Positions 31,337 through 42,987 of a stretch of DNA of 64,000 bases are shown piece after piece. Each line of letters starts with the position of its first letter. The stretch's first letter is position 1. This DNA comes from Brettanomyces bruxellensis. Lineage: Eukaryota > Ascomycota > Pichiomycetes > Pichiales > Pichiaceae. The stretch lies in assembly GCF_011074885.1 (NCBI RefSeq), contig NC_054684.1, positions 1-64,000 of the forward strand. The letters are read 5' to 3'. Position numbers and translations under genes: made by a program. The notes under the pieces are model-generated. The model searched no databases. It was not told the DNA's origin and saw only the letters and a list, made by a program, of their open reading frames with translations.

Positions 31337-32197
31337 TTAATTACCGGTAGTTGGAAGACCAGACATAAGCTTGAAAGAATCATAGAGCAACCACTGACAG
31401 CCAGTCAAGGTACCAATCATGACAATCCTAATTCCCAAACCATTCCAGAGACCCTTGAATCCCATCTTCCTGTAGTGTCTACCAACAGCTTGACCAAGAG
31501 ATTCGCCTGGTCTGGTATCATTGTTAATCTTAGAAACCAAGACGTCAGCAGGATGAGAAATAACAGCACAGAAGATACCGGCAATGTAACCACCGAGGAA
31601 GGAAACACCAGTTTGCTGCAACTTGTTGTACTGGCTCTTTTGCTTAGGCAAGAACGAATAAATCATAGAAACAATCTTTTCAAAAGTTGTGAACTTAACC
31701 ATGGTATAAGGAATCTGTCTAAACCACAATGGGACCAAACCGGAATACAAACCCTTGTACAAATTCTTTGGGGTGGCAGGAGGCAAGGTTGTCTGAATTT
31801 TAACCTTCATAGCCTCAAATGGGCACAAAGCCAGGTCAGCCAAGAATTCGGCACAAGCGGAAGAAGCCAAATAAACACCAACACCGGTATGTCCAGTATA
31901 GTCAGAAAACTTCTTCTTGAAAACCTCATAGAATCCATACTTACCAGTACCCTGTAAACCGTAACCAATAAATGTTGGCAAGAAACCGCTGTAAAGAGCA
32001 CGAGCTCCTTCCTTCTTTGCAATTGTTTTAATTCCATCCAAGTTACCCTTATACAAAGTCTTGTCAACTTGAAGTCTGCACTTAACCAAATCCAATGGTA
32101 AAACCAATGAATGAGTTGGGGCACAAGCGAGGAATCCACCAAGTGCGCAGGTACTGTAGTACTTACGGGAGTATAGTTCGATATGATCTGAAGACAT
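31337..32197 (-). CDS. PIC2: Mitochondrial phosphate/copper carrier, Pic2-like
   Basis: Inner-membrane carrier of the SLC25 family. 286 residues, ATG at 32197. Three repeats show PLDLVK, PFEAMK and PADVLV signatures. The start ([13 protein letters not shown]), the middle ([16 protein letters not shown] and [17 protein letters not shown]) and the end ([14 protein letters not shown]) match Pic2 better than Mir1. Codon use is strongly biased to GGT, GTC and AAG, a sign of high expression. One oddity: between TTLPP and SGLVPLW only about ten residues occur, where relatives have some 22-25, so most of the matrix helix of repeat two is missing, in frame. Upstream is a 2.3 kb gene-free region. Confidence 0.85.
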   Translation of the reverse strand: MSSDHIELYSRKYYSTCALGGFLACAPTHSLVLPLDLVKCRLQVDKTLYKGNLDGIKTIAKKEGARALYSGFLPTFIGYGLQGTGKYGFYEVFKKKFSDYTGHTGVGVYLASSACAEFLADLALCPFEAMKVKIQTTLPPATPKNLYKGLYSGLVPLWFRQIPYTMVKFTTFEKIVSMIYSFLPKQKSQYNKLQQTGVSFLGGYIAGIFCAVISHPADVLVSKINNDTRPGESLGQAVGRHYRKMGFKGLWNGLGIRIVMIGTLTGCQWLLYDSFKLMSGLPTTGN

Positions 32198-34544
32198 TTT
32201 TTTTAGAAAGACTTGCTTATCTTTCAGTAACTTTCAGATTTTCAAGAAGATAATCACAACTGCGCGTAGGATCAGGATGCAAACGGATACCTTAGTCGGA
32301 GCTTTTTTTTTAAGAATACAGAAGAGAAGAAGGAGGAAAGTTTGAAGTTAGAAACGTACTTTCAAATTGCAGTTCACTAAAAACGCGACGACAAACAACT
32401 ATCGATCAAAGTGAATTAAAAAGTACAAAAAAAAAGCAAAAAAAAATTTAAAGAAATGCCGAAAGAGAGGACAAACAAAGTTGGTTGGTTGATTTGACCA
32501 AGTCGTAACAATGCATATTTCATTAAAAATACTAACCAAAAAAATAAATTATTTTTTGTTCTCTATTACTGCCATGGGGAAAACGTTTTCAAGATTCTCT
32601 CTATTTTTATTTTTTCCCTCCTTATTATGAATCTTATTTATGCTGATTTGTCGGTTGGGGTGGAATTATATAAGCGAATATGCATTGTTAATTAAATCGA
32701 ACAAATAAATATTACTCTCCTGGGGAGCGGGAAAATCGTGTAGTCTTCCTCCTTCCCGACATTAAATTCCCGTGCATTTGATCGACAATTAAACTTAACG
32801 GATATCTGCAACCGACTATTCTATCGTATACACCCAATATAAACATACCCCGTATCCTCTTTGTTATTCCCCCACGATAAAGTTCCATGGCTTTCTTACA
32901 TGGGTCATTGCAATCTAATTATTGATTAATAAATATTACATTCGTACAGTATTCAATGTAGCTGTCGATCAATCGGTTTTATCACTTATTGAAGTGCGTT
33001 TACGAAATATTTGTGCTAAAGAGCAAACAAAATGGGGAAAAAAACTTCTCCGCAGTTAGTTGCTGATTTCAGTAGGTGGAGTAGAAAGGAAGAGGTGGGT
33101 TCCTGGGGAAGCTTAGAGATTTACGGAAATGTACATTTGCGCTTTGAGCCAATGATATCTCATTTTTTTTGAATAATTTGCTCCCGGTAAAATCCACGAC
33201 CTGCTCAAATTTAAAAGAGCGTGATATGCATCACGTGATATATTTATAAATTTCTGATATTGGGTCACGTTAACTTTTAGAAGGCCCATCTGGGTTTATT
33301 TCTGGAGCCACTATCAGACACTCGAATTATTTAATCACTCGTTATTTAACTAAGTGACCATATATAAATTTTAGACTAATTTGTAAATATATGAGTAAAT
33401 AAAATAACATGAATAACAATACAAATCAACCTGCAATATCAAATTTAATGTGAATGAAGAATTTTGGTTGATCTGCGTATGCATAACAGAGGATGACACT
33501 TGGTATACATACAATACTATTAATGCAATTCCTATAGCAGCTAAAATTATTAAATTATGTATGAATTTATGGAAAAGTTTTTTCTGGTTTTTTCAAACAG
33601 CTAATCAAGCTTGATTAAAATGGTCGATTAGGAGGGAACAAAAGTCGAAAAAGGAGTAAAAAAAAGGAAAGCTTGAAGAATTCAAATAATTTCTTAACAT
33701 TATACAGCGTATTTTCCTGGATAAATATATATTTGCTAACAACATACAGTGCATCAAGGCAGCTCTAGACCAAGAAGAATGCAATATAAGGACGTAATTT
33801 TCATTTTCTGTCAAGTAAATCTGAATGTTTAAGAGAGAAATGCCTATTTGAATCATTCCACATATACAATACATACATATCTAGTGCAGACAGTGCAGCC
33901 AAAATAGCGAGTCATAACTTCTCTGCAGATAAATGCTTCATAGAAGAGTTCAATTCTATGGATTCGACAACTAAAGCTAGGAGTCAAGTTTATTGGGTAT
34001 TACATAATATGCTCGATAAAGTGATGACTTCAATCTTTGGGGACTAATTACTTGGAGATATTCATAGCAAACAAGAAAAAATCATATTATACATTAACTT
34101 TAATTTGGTTGTCCTTATTGAAATGGAAATATTTTGATTCAAACAGGATTTACTTCCGCTTTTCGCCTCAGCCAGTCTAGAATATTGCAGCATCGCGAAA
34201 CTCACACTTAGGCAAAATATATATTTTTATTACGTAAGCACTCGGCAATTTTATAAGGCAACACACAGCCCCGTTATCATTAGAGCTCGTTTTTTTAGTA
34301 TCAACTGATATTTATTGTGCACTTTTTTTTGGATGTGATCTAAATCTTACCATCGACATCCAAAATTCTAAGAAGTCTGTAGGACCATTGACATGGAAAT
34401 CCTACAAAGTTCACAATATAATCATTAAATTCTTTCAAGCAGTGAACTCATATAATAATAAGGTACACATATCCGAATTTAGAGAATCATTTAGAGAATC
34501 CTGGGATATTACTGATCGATTGTTAGATTACTGATAAGAATAAA
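32198..34544. other. Long divergent intergenic region (2.3 kb)
   Basis: No convincing ORF or RNA gene. It starts with T/A-rich tracts typical of a strong promoter (PIC2-like gene), contains a palindromic ATCACGTGAT at 33230-33239 and ends at the MINDY promoter. An unannotated ncRNA cannot be excluded. Confidence 0.45.
33230..33239. promoter_or_regulatory. E-box palindrome ATCACGTGAT (Cbf1/Pho4 type)
   Basis: Ten-base perfect palindrome with the CACGTG core, about 1.0 kb upstream of the phosphate-carrier gene. Pho4 control would make sense for a phosphate carrier, but the distance is large for yeast. Confidence 0.3.
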
Positions 34545-35888
34545 ATGCAACAATACAAATTTCAAACCAAGGTGATAAGTTGGTGCGATTCTAAGGGAAA
34601 TGAGCACACAAATAAAATAATTCTTCAGAATCAAAATGGTCCGTGTTTTGTGATTTCATTAATCAACAATATTATATTATCACAGGAACTTAAAGATTCC
34701 AAAGAATGGCATGTTGTTGGTTCCTCTACTCGAAACAATTCTAGTTCTCGACAGAACAACTCCGCTGGGCAAAATGTAAATTTATCAGTTGATCTTGGTG
34801 ACAGTCTACCACCTGTGGTTAAAACTACAGATATTCAAAATTTGAATGCGCTTCTTGCCAGGAGTGAAAATGTGTCTTTGAATGCCTTGCTTGATGAATT
34901 GACGAATATCTTGTTTGCTGTAAATGAAAGATGCTCTGTGACATTAGGCGGTCCAGTAATTGACATGAAGGCTGTTCTGGATACGCTTCCATCAATTGAG
35001 ACTGGTCTAAATATTAATTTACAATTGGATAAACCGGTGATTAATGATTTTGCCGAATATACACCTATAGTGAACGAGCTACTCAATATATTCGATATCA
35101 AAATATTACATGGCTTTATTGCGGACAGTGATGAATTAAGTAAATCGGAGAAAAGTATGCATTTTGATAAGATCCAGGAAACAATGGTGGAGGCTCTGGA
35201 ATTGCACCCAGAATTGAATGACTACACGGAAATTCAGGAATATAATAACAAAAATGAAGGTAATAACATTGACGTTGTGAAACAATATTTTCGACTTAAA
35301 AGGTTTCTTGAGAAGAATAAAACGCAGTTAACAAAGAAGGGTATAGATATTCTTAAAACAGATGATTCCATTTTAAATGATAACCAATTTGGAATCTTCT
35401 TCAGAAACGATCACTTTAGTACAATTTATAAAGCTGGACGAAATATATATTTGCTTGTTAATGATGAAGGATTTAAAGATGAACCAAATATTATTTGGCA
35501 GGTCTTGGCAAGTATTAGCGGTGGCAAAGATGAATTTTTGACTGGTAATTTTGAAAAGCCGGACCCTGCATTATTGGAGAAAAACGCCAAAAGAAGACTT
35601 GAAAGTCCGAAGACCGTGGATTTGACTGGTGATGAGCTTTTAGCCAGGCAGCTGCAGCAAGAAGAAGATGCGGAGATTTCTAAATCTCTTCAAAGGAAAT
35701 ATGATGATGAAAGCCAACAGATTGAATTAAAAAGGAAGCGAAAAGTGAAGAGAAAACGAAGTAAGGGGAAACGTAATCAGAAACGTCGGGAAGAGGACAC
35801 AAGAATTCAAAACAAAACGAATGTGGAACAAGGCTCGGATAAAAAAGAGGCGAAGAAATCTGACAGCGAAGGATGTGTTATACAGTAG
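34545..35888 (+). CDS. MIY1: MINDY-family K48-specific deubiquitinase
   Basis: Cysteine protease trimming K48-linked ubiquitin chains. 447 residues. The catalytic Cys is in LQNQNGPCFVISLIN (Cys34) and the catalytic His in FRNDHFSTIYKAG (His290), followed by YLLVNDEGF, all hallmarks of MINDY/FAM63. A C-terminal LLARQLQQEEDAEISKSL segment looks like a ubiquitin-binding helix (MIU), then a very basic tail (KRKRKVKRKRSKGKR). The last four residues are CVIQ, a CaaX box predicting farnesylation and membrane attachment. S. cerevisiae has two paralogs (YPL191C and YGL082W). Its neighbour here, SCY1, is next to YGL082W in S. cerevisiae, so this is the syntenic copy. Confidence 0.88.
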   Translation: MQQYKFQTKVISWCDSKGNEHTNKIILQNQNGPCFVISLINNIILSQELKDSKEWHVVGSSTRNNSSSRQNNSAGQNVNLSVDLGDSLPPVVKTTDIQNLNALLARSENVSLNALLDELTNILFAVNERCSVTLGGPVIDMKAVLDTLPSIETGLNINLQLDKPVINDFAEYTPIVNELLNIFDIKILHGFIADSDELSKSEKSMHFDKIQETMVEALELHPELNDYTEIQEYNNKNEGNNIDVVKQYFRLKRFLEKNKTQLTKKGIDILKTDDSILNDNQFGIFFRNDHFSTIYKAGRNIYLLVNDEGFKDEPNIIWQVLASISGGKDEFLTGNFEKPDPALLEKNAKRRLESPKTVDLTGDELLARQLQQEEDAEISKSLQRKYDDESQQIELKRKRKVKRKRSKGKRNQKRREEDTRIQNKTNVEQGSDKKEAKKSDSEGCVIQ

Positions 35889-36316
35889 TATGCAGTGCAG
35901 AAATGGGCCTAGTATTACACACGTGCTTGAGTTCTTCGATTTGGCGAAGACCTATGCGCAGTTAAAACTATAGTATTTTTTTTTATCTTTTAGTGTTATC
36001 ACTTTTTACCGAGTTGTACTAATCATAAGAATTTCCTCTCTATATTTTCTGAAAATTAAATAGTTTATAGAGAATAATCTACTTTATGAATTGAGAAATA
36101 ATAAGCTTCTCAGACATTCAGTGATGGCAATTTATGGACGATAGACCAGTCTATAATTCTTCCGTTAAATATTTTCGGGAAGATGAACAACTAACACGGA
36201 TCTAGCTCTACGCATCTCAAAAAGCATTCAGATAGTACAATTAATTCATTATTTCTTACAGCCGTTTCAAATATTCTTTTCCCAGAAGGCTTATCTAACT
36301 CATCCAGAATTTATTT
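35889..36316. other. Intergenic, SCY1 promoter
   Basis: 428 bp. No gene or clear motif seen. Confidence 0.5.
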
Positions 36317-38743
36317 ATGTTCAAGGTTTTCCGTAGTAGTGGGATTGAGGGGAGCTATTCCATATCCTCAAATCCACTTTTTGTTTCTGCTGGGTGCTGG
36401 ACAATTTTTCCAGCAAAGCATCGAACTACAGGCAAAAGAGTGTCAGTGTGGCAATTTAATAAGCGAGAATATGAGTCAAGATTATCCAGAGAGGGCATCT
36501 TGACTAGAAGTAATCAGGACATCGTTTTGGGTGATATTTATGCTAGTCTAAAGAGATATATTTCGAACCTCACCAAACTTAAGCATCCTAACTTTGTTAC
36601 AGTTATTGAACCATTAGAGGAGCACAAGAGCAGGCTAATGTTTGTTACAGAGTATGTTGTGAATGATCTGGAAACCATTGATAAGTCAGAATTGAACGAG
36701 ATCATAGTTACCAAGGGTCTTCTCCAGGTGGCCAATGGACTCAAGTTTCTCCATCAAAGCCTGTCAACTGTGCATCTTAATATCAACCCTTATTCAATCC
36801 TTGTTACAGAAAACTCAGATTGGAAAATTTCTGGATTGCAGTTTATGCAGAAGTTAGAAAATGGGTCGGCTACAGAGAGGTATATCGATCCGTTGGATTC
36901 AAGAATGCCCTCATTTCTTAGTATTGATTTTAGATTTTCTTCACCAAACCTCCTTTTGGAACACAACGTGGACTTTATAGATGATCTCTTCTCATTGGGA
37001 TGCCTTATATTTTATCTTTTCAACAATGGACAGACTGCGATGCAATGCGATAATTCAAGCTTGTTGGATTATGAGCGATCATTCAACAGACTTAACCACA
37101 GATTGAACGAAGCGGCAAGCACAAAGAATTATTCTCATCCATACTTTTCAAAGATTCCGAAGGATTATCTTCAAATATTTTTTGACCTCCTCATCAGAGG
37201 TCAAAAATCTAATAGTGACGTAATAGAATTAACAGAACCGTTCACTATTGATAACTTGATAAACTCTTCCATATTCAATAATGATCTTATTAAGGTGCTT
37301 AATACCGTGGATACCTTCGATGCTCTTTCTAGCGATGAGCGTATTACGATTCTTTCGAAGCTTAGAAATTGTATAGATAAGTTCCCAAAGACACTGTTAA
37401 TTAACAAATTCATTCCTGTTCTTTCTGGTGCAGTGTCACCATATGTTAAAGTGAATAGAATTAAAATTCAGAACGATGATAAACAAATTATTACACTTAG
37501 CTTGGAGAATATGCTGCTTCTAAGTAAGACGATTTCTCAGCTCACATTTTCGGATAAAGTTTTTCCTGTCGTAAAAACATGTCTCCAGACTTTAGATATA
37601 GATCCGGTGAAGGCTTTAATAATTGTGAATCTCGATCTTATAAGATCGAAACTTGGGATAACATTAACAAACAAGAGCTCCGGATCTAAGCATTATCAAG
37701 CATTCAAGGCATTTCTTCTGGACATATTTAACAAATCTGTTAAGAATAATGCCACAAATGAACCAGCGTCCTTGAAGGTGCAAGAATGCTTACTTGAAAA
37801 TCTGCGCATTTTTTTGGAGTACCAACCATATTCAGTTATTGCTAATCAATTGCTTCCAGCAATATGTGATCTTTTCAGTACTACCACATCGTTAAATGTT
37901 AAGGTTCTGTCGATCAAGGCCTTAATTATGACTGTGGAAGGTATCGACGATAATTCTTTGGATAATTATACTATAATTGAGAAGGTACTTCCTCCGGTCC
38001 GCAAAACACAGTCGTCGAATCTTAAGAATCATGAAATTTTTGCCAACATATTAAGACTATATATGAGCATCTTTAAAAAACTTGCTCTCTCTAAGAATAC
38101 GATATCTATTGAAAACCAGGAATTACCAATATATGATGTTATTTTGGAATCTTTATTTTTTGAGATTTGGAAGCTTACGAAGTATGCTGGTCGGAAAGAT
38201 GATATGGATTCAACATTCTTGGCATTAGAAACAATTGAGAAGTTCCTTAAAAATGCCACATCTAATAGAATTTCCGGCTTGCCTCAACCAAAAAATGTTT
38301 CACACATTGATAGAGGAGTCACCGTTCCATTGAAAAAGAATGTATTTGAACGGAAGAAAAGCCTGGCTCATCAAGATATTCCATCTGTACGAATCAAAAA
38401 CACAGACAATTCTTTGAAATCATTTTCAGGGAAGGTGATGTCCACCAATAACGCATTTGGCAGGACAACATCTTTGACGTCATCCACAGTTTCTTCCTTG
38501 GCAACAAGTAATGTTTCAAATATAATTTCTGCTCATGCTCCTTCTTCTCCATCGTCGTCATCAAGTCCACATTCCTTTATGATGCCTATGAAGGCAACGA
38601 AAAAGACAGCTTCAGAGGCTTCAATTCCAGCTGTTGTGAGTAATGGCTGGACACGATATGAACCCAGTAACGAAAGTCGTGCGAAAAATCAAGATCTGAA
38701 ATCAATTTTTGAACCTATAAAGCCAACAAAAAGGCTACGCTAA
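36317..38743 (+). CDS. SCY1: SCYL-type pseudokinase Scy1
   Basis: 808 residues (S. cerevisiae Scy1 804). An N-terminal protein-kinase fold (about 20-300) lacks the key residues: HLNINPYSILV replaces the HRD loop and SGLQF replaces DFG, so it should be inactive. A helical HEAT-like region follows (330-660). The tail is Ser/Thr-rich and low complexity (TSSTVSSLATSNVSNI, APSSPSSSSSP). Homologs bind clathrin or act in membrane traffic between Golgi and endosomes. ATG start, frame intact. It follows the MINDY gene on the same strand; the same two genes are neighbours in S. cerevisiae. Confidence 0.88.
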   Translation: MFKVFRSSGIEGSYSISSNPLFVSAGCWTIFPAKHRTTGKRVSVWQFNKREYESRLSREGILTRSNQDIVLGDIYASLKRYISNLTKLKHPNFVTVIEPLEEHKSRLMFVTEYVVNDLETIDKSELNEIIVTKGLLQVANGLKFLHQSLSTVHLNINPYSILVTENSDWKISGLQFMQKLENGSATERYIDPLDSRMPSFLSIDFRFSSPNLLLEHNVDFIDDLFSLGCLIFYLFNNGQTAMQCDNSSLLDYERSFNRLNHRLNEAASTKNYSHPYFSKIPKDYLQIFFDLLIRGQKSNSDVIELTEPFTIDNLINSSIFNNDLIKVLNTVDTFDALSSDERITILSKLRNCIDKFPKTLLINKFIPVLSGAVSPYVKVNRIKIQNDDKQIITLSLENMLLLSKTISQLTFSDKVFPVVKTCLQTLDIDPVKALIIVNLDLIRSKLGITLTNKSSGSKHYQAFKAFLLDIFNKSVKNNATNEPASLKVQECLLENLRIFLEYQPYSVIANQLLPAICDLFSTTTSLNVKVLSIKALIMTVEGIDDNSLDNYTIIEKVLPPVRKTQSSNLKNHEIFANILRLYMSIFKKLALSKNTISIENQELPIYDVILESLFFEIWKLTKYAGRKDDMDSTFLALETIEKFLKNATSNRISGLPQPKNVSHIDRGVTVPLKKNVFERKKSLAHQDIPSVRIKNTDNSLKSFSGKVMSTNNAFGRTTSLTSSTVSSLATSNVSNIISAHAPSSPSSSSSPHSFMMPMKATKKTASEASIPAVVSNGWTRYEPSNESRAKNQDLKSIFEPIKPTKRLR

Positions 38744-38903
38744 TAAAATGTTTGAAAATCATATAGAATGTTAATATGCATTTGTTCTAGAGAATTATTT
38801 CAGTTTGTATTTTTTGATAACTTAAATAAGGAAATAGCATACATGACATCAGAAATAGTTTACACTGATGCATAAATAAACGTAATATACTAAGGAAAAT
38901 CGC

Positions 38904-40696
38904 TTAATCGTCCTTAATAATTTCGGCAATCTTCTTCTCATACATGTTCTTTCCGTTCATATCTTCCATTTTCATACTTTTAAGACAATCGCGGAAAATA
39001 CCAACCTGCCTACCAACACTATCCATCTTGGAGAGCACTTTTTCGTTCCCATTGACAAAGCCATAGATAGAATATTTGAGCCCAGTATCTCTGCAAAATT
39101 CAAGAACATACTTTTGTGCCTTTCTAAGATTATGCCGAGGCATTCTTGGATACATGTGATGAATTGCTTGGTACTGCAACCCACCATGAAAGAAGTCAAA
39201 CCATTCAGGGCAAGAAACATCCATACTCGTGCGTAGTTGGCGTGCGGCGAATGTTTCTGAAGTACCTAAATCGGAGGTTGACATCGCAAAATGTGAAAGT
39301 GTGATTTGAACATGCACAACCATTGTAGCTATGTGAGAAACCATAATAAACTGAAATCTATCCATCTTTGTGGGCAATGCACCACAGACAATGTAGAAAA
39401 ACCACCAGCAGAAGAAGCCTAGGCCCGCCAATTCAAACCACCTAAACCATGCACCTTTACCCTTCCTAGGGCCTTGACCCTTGAGGAGATATTCTAAAGA
39501 AAGACGGTATAAGTTAAATCGACCAAAGGCAAGAATTGGATAGTAAAGATAACTTTGTAATGGAATAAGCTTTTGTGCAATTCTGTCAAACCACAAGAAC
39601 CTTTCGTAATACGTGGAAAACAAGTTTCCAAACAATCTCGTGGAGACACAGAAAAAAGGTAAATGTTGAATATCCGGATCATGGACAGGGTCGTTAGTGA
39701 TCAAGTGATGAACGTTATGGTTTCGTTTCCACCATCCCAAGGACAACCCACCAATCCAATCCGCAATGATCGTACCAATGATATTATCAATCTGGTAATT
39801 GTGAGTAATGGCCAAATGTCCTGCATCATGTGCAATAAAGACTAATTGTTGCCAAAAAAAACCCAAGAACACAGCACTAAAAAAATAGTGATTTGTCTTG
39901 AAGCAGATAAGGAACCACATGAAAAGCGATAAATTAATACAGAACTGCTTGAAATACTCAATGTATGGACATTCAAACAGACCTACCTTCACCAATTTAT
40001 CATGTAGCTCATTGTATTTCATTGAAATGAACCATTGTGTTTCATAATCTAATGGTGGAAGGTTCTCTAAATCTTTTTTAACCATTTTATTATCAAAATT
40101 ATCCACTACAACCTCTGGGTCCCTAATAGGGTTTGAAGGGGTTGGTTCCACTATTTTATAAAGATCGTTCATTCCCTTTTGAGGTATCACTCCCTGTGGC
40201 ATTTTGGGTTTTATCCTCACACTCATCTCGCCTGACATCAGTTTTCCCTGTTTTAATCTTTCTTCAAATGTTTTGTCGCTTCCTTCATAGACACCACCCT
40301 GTATTGGAGGTAACAGATTAATCCAACGATGATCGATTACACCTATGCTAAACATTTTAAAATGCTTGATCGTCTCTGGCGAATGATAACTATTCATCTC
40401 ATCATAAGCATCGCGACCAATCATATGATAAATTGCTTTGTCTCCGCCTGGGTGTCGTTCTATCCATTTATCCAGCTTCAAAACATATTTGCCATAAATA
40501 ACAATCGCATGCCCTTGTGCTATCAGTTCCTTAATACCTTTAACGCTAAGAACACGTAATGTCTTTGAATTCTTTTTATCACCCCTGACCTATTCGAATT
40601 TTCCAAATTCATCATCCCAATTGTACTAGCTTGAGCAGAACTTGCATTTACGCCTGGTCCAGTAATTACCTGTGATATCTCGGCATTGTAGCCCAT
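38904..40696 (-). CDS. SLD1: Delta-8 sphingolipid desaturase (cytochrome b5 fusion), one frameshift
   Basis: Front-end desaturase that introduces the delta-8 double bond of sphingoid bases for glucosylceramide, in the ER membrane. The N-terminal b5 domain has WIERHPGGDKAIYHMIGRDA. The desaturase has three His boxes: HDAGH (in FIAHDAGHLAITHN), HNVHH (in WWKRNHNVHHLITND) and QAIHH (in LQYQAIHHMYPRMPRHN). The main frame is open from 38904 to beyond 40481 without an upstream ATG before a stop. An N-terminal frame starts at ATG 40696 and would join it if one G were added to the GGGG run near 40586, giving about 597 residues. Probably a sequence error in a functional gene; if real, the b5 domain would lose its start. 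The enzyme is absent from Saccharomyces. Confidence 0.88.
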
Positions 40697-41646
40697 CTTA
40701 ATATAAGGACCGGGTGCTTAAATAAAAATGATTAAAGGAAGAAGGAAGAAATGATTTAAATGTGCATTTGAAAGGACAATCAAGAAAATGGACATTATTT
40801 GTTTGCAAGGACTTACATCTTGAGGCTCATCTATCAAAATCGCGAGATGAAATAAAAATTTGTTTTGTCACCCTATGAAGTAATTATACTACTCTTTAAG
40901 AAGGCTGCTTTATTCCATTTTGATTATTGCGATCGATTCCCATTATACGACAATGCTTTCACAAAAATGCAGGAATAAGTTTGGTGCACTTAACTTTTAC
41001 TGACTTAGTTGAACGGCAAGAAACACACAAAAATCTTGTCCGCACCTAATATACTATATGTGTGATTTATATTGAGCGAAAACAATATGATTTATGAATC
41101 TATAATGGATAATGGATATGTACGATTTTTCAGAAACTAAAGTTATCCCTCATCCATTGGAAATTTATTGACCATTTTGGTGACATTTCATAGTCTGTTA
41201 CTCCCAAATGAGACAGCATAATAATTTGAATACACAATGATCTAACAAAACTCGTTATTATAATTAGGAGTCATATAAACGTCAGATATAAAAAGCCTTA
41301 CAAACAAAGCTAAATATGTTAATTGAAAAAAAACATGCTAACAAAATACTTGACCATGAGATTGTGTTCTAATTATGATGATGGAACTAAAAGCGAACGG
41401 CCTAATTAAATGGTCACGTTCTATATAATCGGACCAAGAAATCCCAAATCTGTCAAGCCAGCATTTAGTCTCGCCACAAAGTGAGCTAGCTATTATTGGC
41501 TTTTGTGGCTCGGTCTAAAAAAAAAAAAAGGAATAGAATCAACCTTCATTACTCACATAAGCATGCACACTCAAATCACTTCTTCTTTTTGCCCTTATAA
41601 TTTTTACAAAGGTCGTAGACGATACAGATATTATATTGTCATCGCT
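40697..41646. other. Divergent intergenic region SLD1/TAF13
   Basis: 950 bp. An A12 run lies at about 41518-41529, and an open frame reaches upstream of TAF13 from 41503 without a convincing start. Confidence 0.45.
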
Positions 41647-42060
41647 ATGGCAATTTATAAGAAGACCAATAAATACAAGCAGCGACTTTTTGGAAATGAT
41701 TTAAAAGCATTACTTTATGCTTATGGCGATTCATCCTCTCCCAACGCCGAGACTATACAAACGGTTGAAGATCTTTTGACGTGCTATTTGGTGGACCTTG
41801 TAGTTGACGCCAATAAGGTCCGCTTGATACGAGGTAATAACAAATTGAGTGTTGATGATATTATGTTTGCGTTAAGAAACGATCCTGTCAAACTTGGAAG
41901 AGTTTACGATCTTAAGGAAATGGATAGGCAAATTATGATGGCCAAAAAGATGTTCGGTGACGATGATGTTGACAAAGGTTCAAAGATCAAAGATGGATCA
42001 GAAATTACTAAAGTGTCTGATTCAAATTCATCAAAGTCTAAGAACGGTTCTAAGTTGTAA
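41647..42060 (+). CDS. TAF13: TFIID subunit Taf13
   Basis: Histone-fold subunit of TFIID that pairs with Taf11. 137 residues from ATG 41647 (MAIYKKTNKYKQRLFG). The histone fold has NDLKALLYAYGDSSSPNAETIQ, then DLLTCYLVDLVVDA and NKLSVDDIMFALRNDPVKLGRVYDL, almost a textbook Taf13 core. The C-terminus is a Ser/Lys-rich tail not found in all relatives. An in-frame ATG at 41563 would add 28 residues that resemble nothing in Taf13, so I chose 41647. Confidence 0.88.
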   Translation: MAIYKKTNKYKQRLFGNDLKALLYAYGDSSSPNAETIQTVEDLLTCYLVDLVVDANKVRLIRGNNKLSVDDIMFALRNDPVKLGRVYDLKEMDRQIMMAKKMFGDDDVDKGSKIKDGSEITKVSDSNSSKSKNGSKL

Positions 42061-42987
42061 ATTTTGTTTCACGTACGAACATATCCATAAGTGTTAGAAA
42101 TATGACTGACTTTACTAAGCATTGCATTCTAGTGTAACTACACATTTTATATAAATATGACTTTAAAATGATATCGGTTGATTAGCTTTGGTGACGAATA
42201 TTGTAACTACCTTGATGTATTTAATGTTAGCATCAAGGAAAACAGCATCGTGTTTAGTGTAAGGGTGTCGCTACTAATTACTTCTTGCGGTCATTTTGTC
42301 ATTTTACTTTATTCTTCCCAGTTATTCTTTTAATGGAATAATCGAACGGCTGTGTGTTCCGGGAGTTTTTTTTTCTCCTGTTGATGCATTTGTCTACTAT
42401 GAATGCTATCGTATACAAGATGAAAAGTAGTACAATCAGTAACTGGTCTTGAAGCCAAGAAATTATTCAAATACAGTTGAGATATATTTTAAAGGTATTG
42501 GCATGCTTGAGACTAGCAAATGAGAAATTTTGAGCTCGCTTCAAGATGCTTTTAACTTCTATAAATTTTACTTGACTAGCGGTTACCTACCCCAAATGGA
42601 AAAAATCAAAACTTAGACTCCATTTAGTTCTCGCTAAAAGAGAAAATTAAAAAATTGCAGGAAACAAAGCAGTATGAAAAAATTTTACCTCTGGCGTAAC
42701 TAATAGAGAGAACCAACCTTTTCGAGACATCGCTTACATTTGCTGAAGTATGTGTTCGTGCAGACTTCGATAAAACACAAAATTATCGTTATCAATCAGA
42801 TAAGATATCCGTTATCTAACAAACGCCACAGATTTGACTTTCGAAAAGGGAAAGAAGATTTTGGCATTAAAACTAATTGCGGTAATTTGAGGGTTCTAAT
42901 AAAGGAGTAACCCAACTGTTAAAACAAATAAATTATTTTCATCATACGTTAAGTCTGACCTTATCAGGGCCCAGCATTCCATTTTGA
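42061..42987. other. Intergenic, upstream of ARG81-like gene
   Basis: 927 bp, AT-rich. No gene seen. Confidence 0.45.

Noticed and set aside
31475..31957. Forward 160-codon ORF opposite the carrier gene
   Set aside because: It is a shadow created by strong codon bias of the real gene on the other strand.
31337..32197. Calling this gene MIR1
   Set aside because: N-terminal, middle and C-terminal motifs match Pic2 clearly better.
33230..33239. ATCACGTGAT as CDEI of a point centromere
   Set aside because: No CDEIII-like element or long AT-only CDEII follows; CACGTG is a common Cbf1/Pho4 site.
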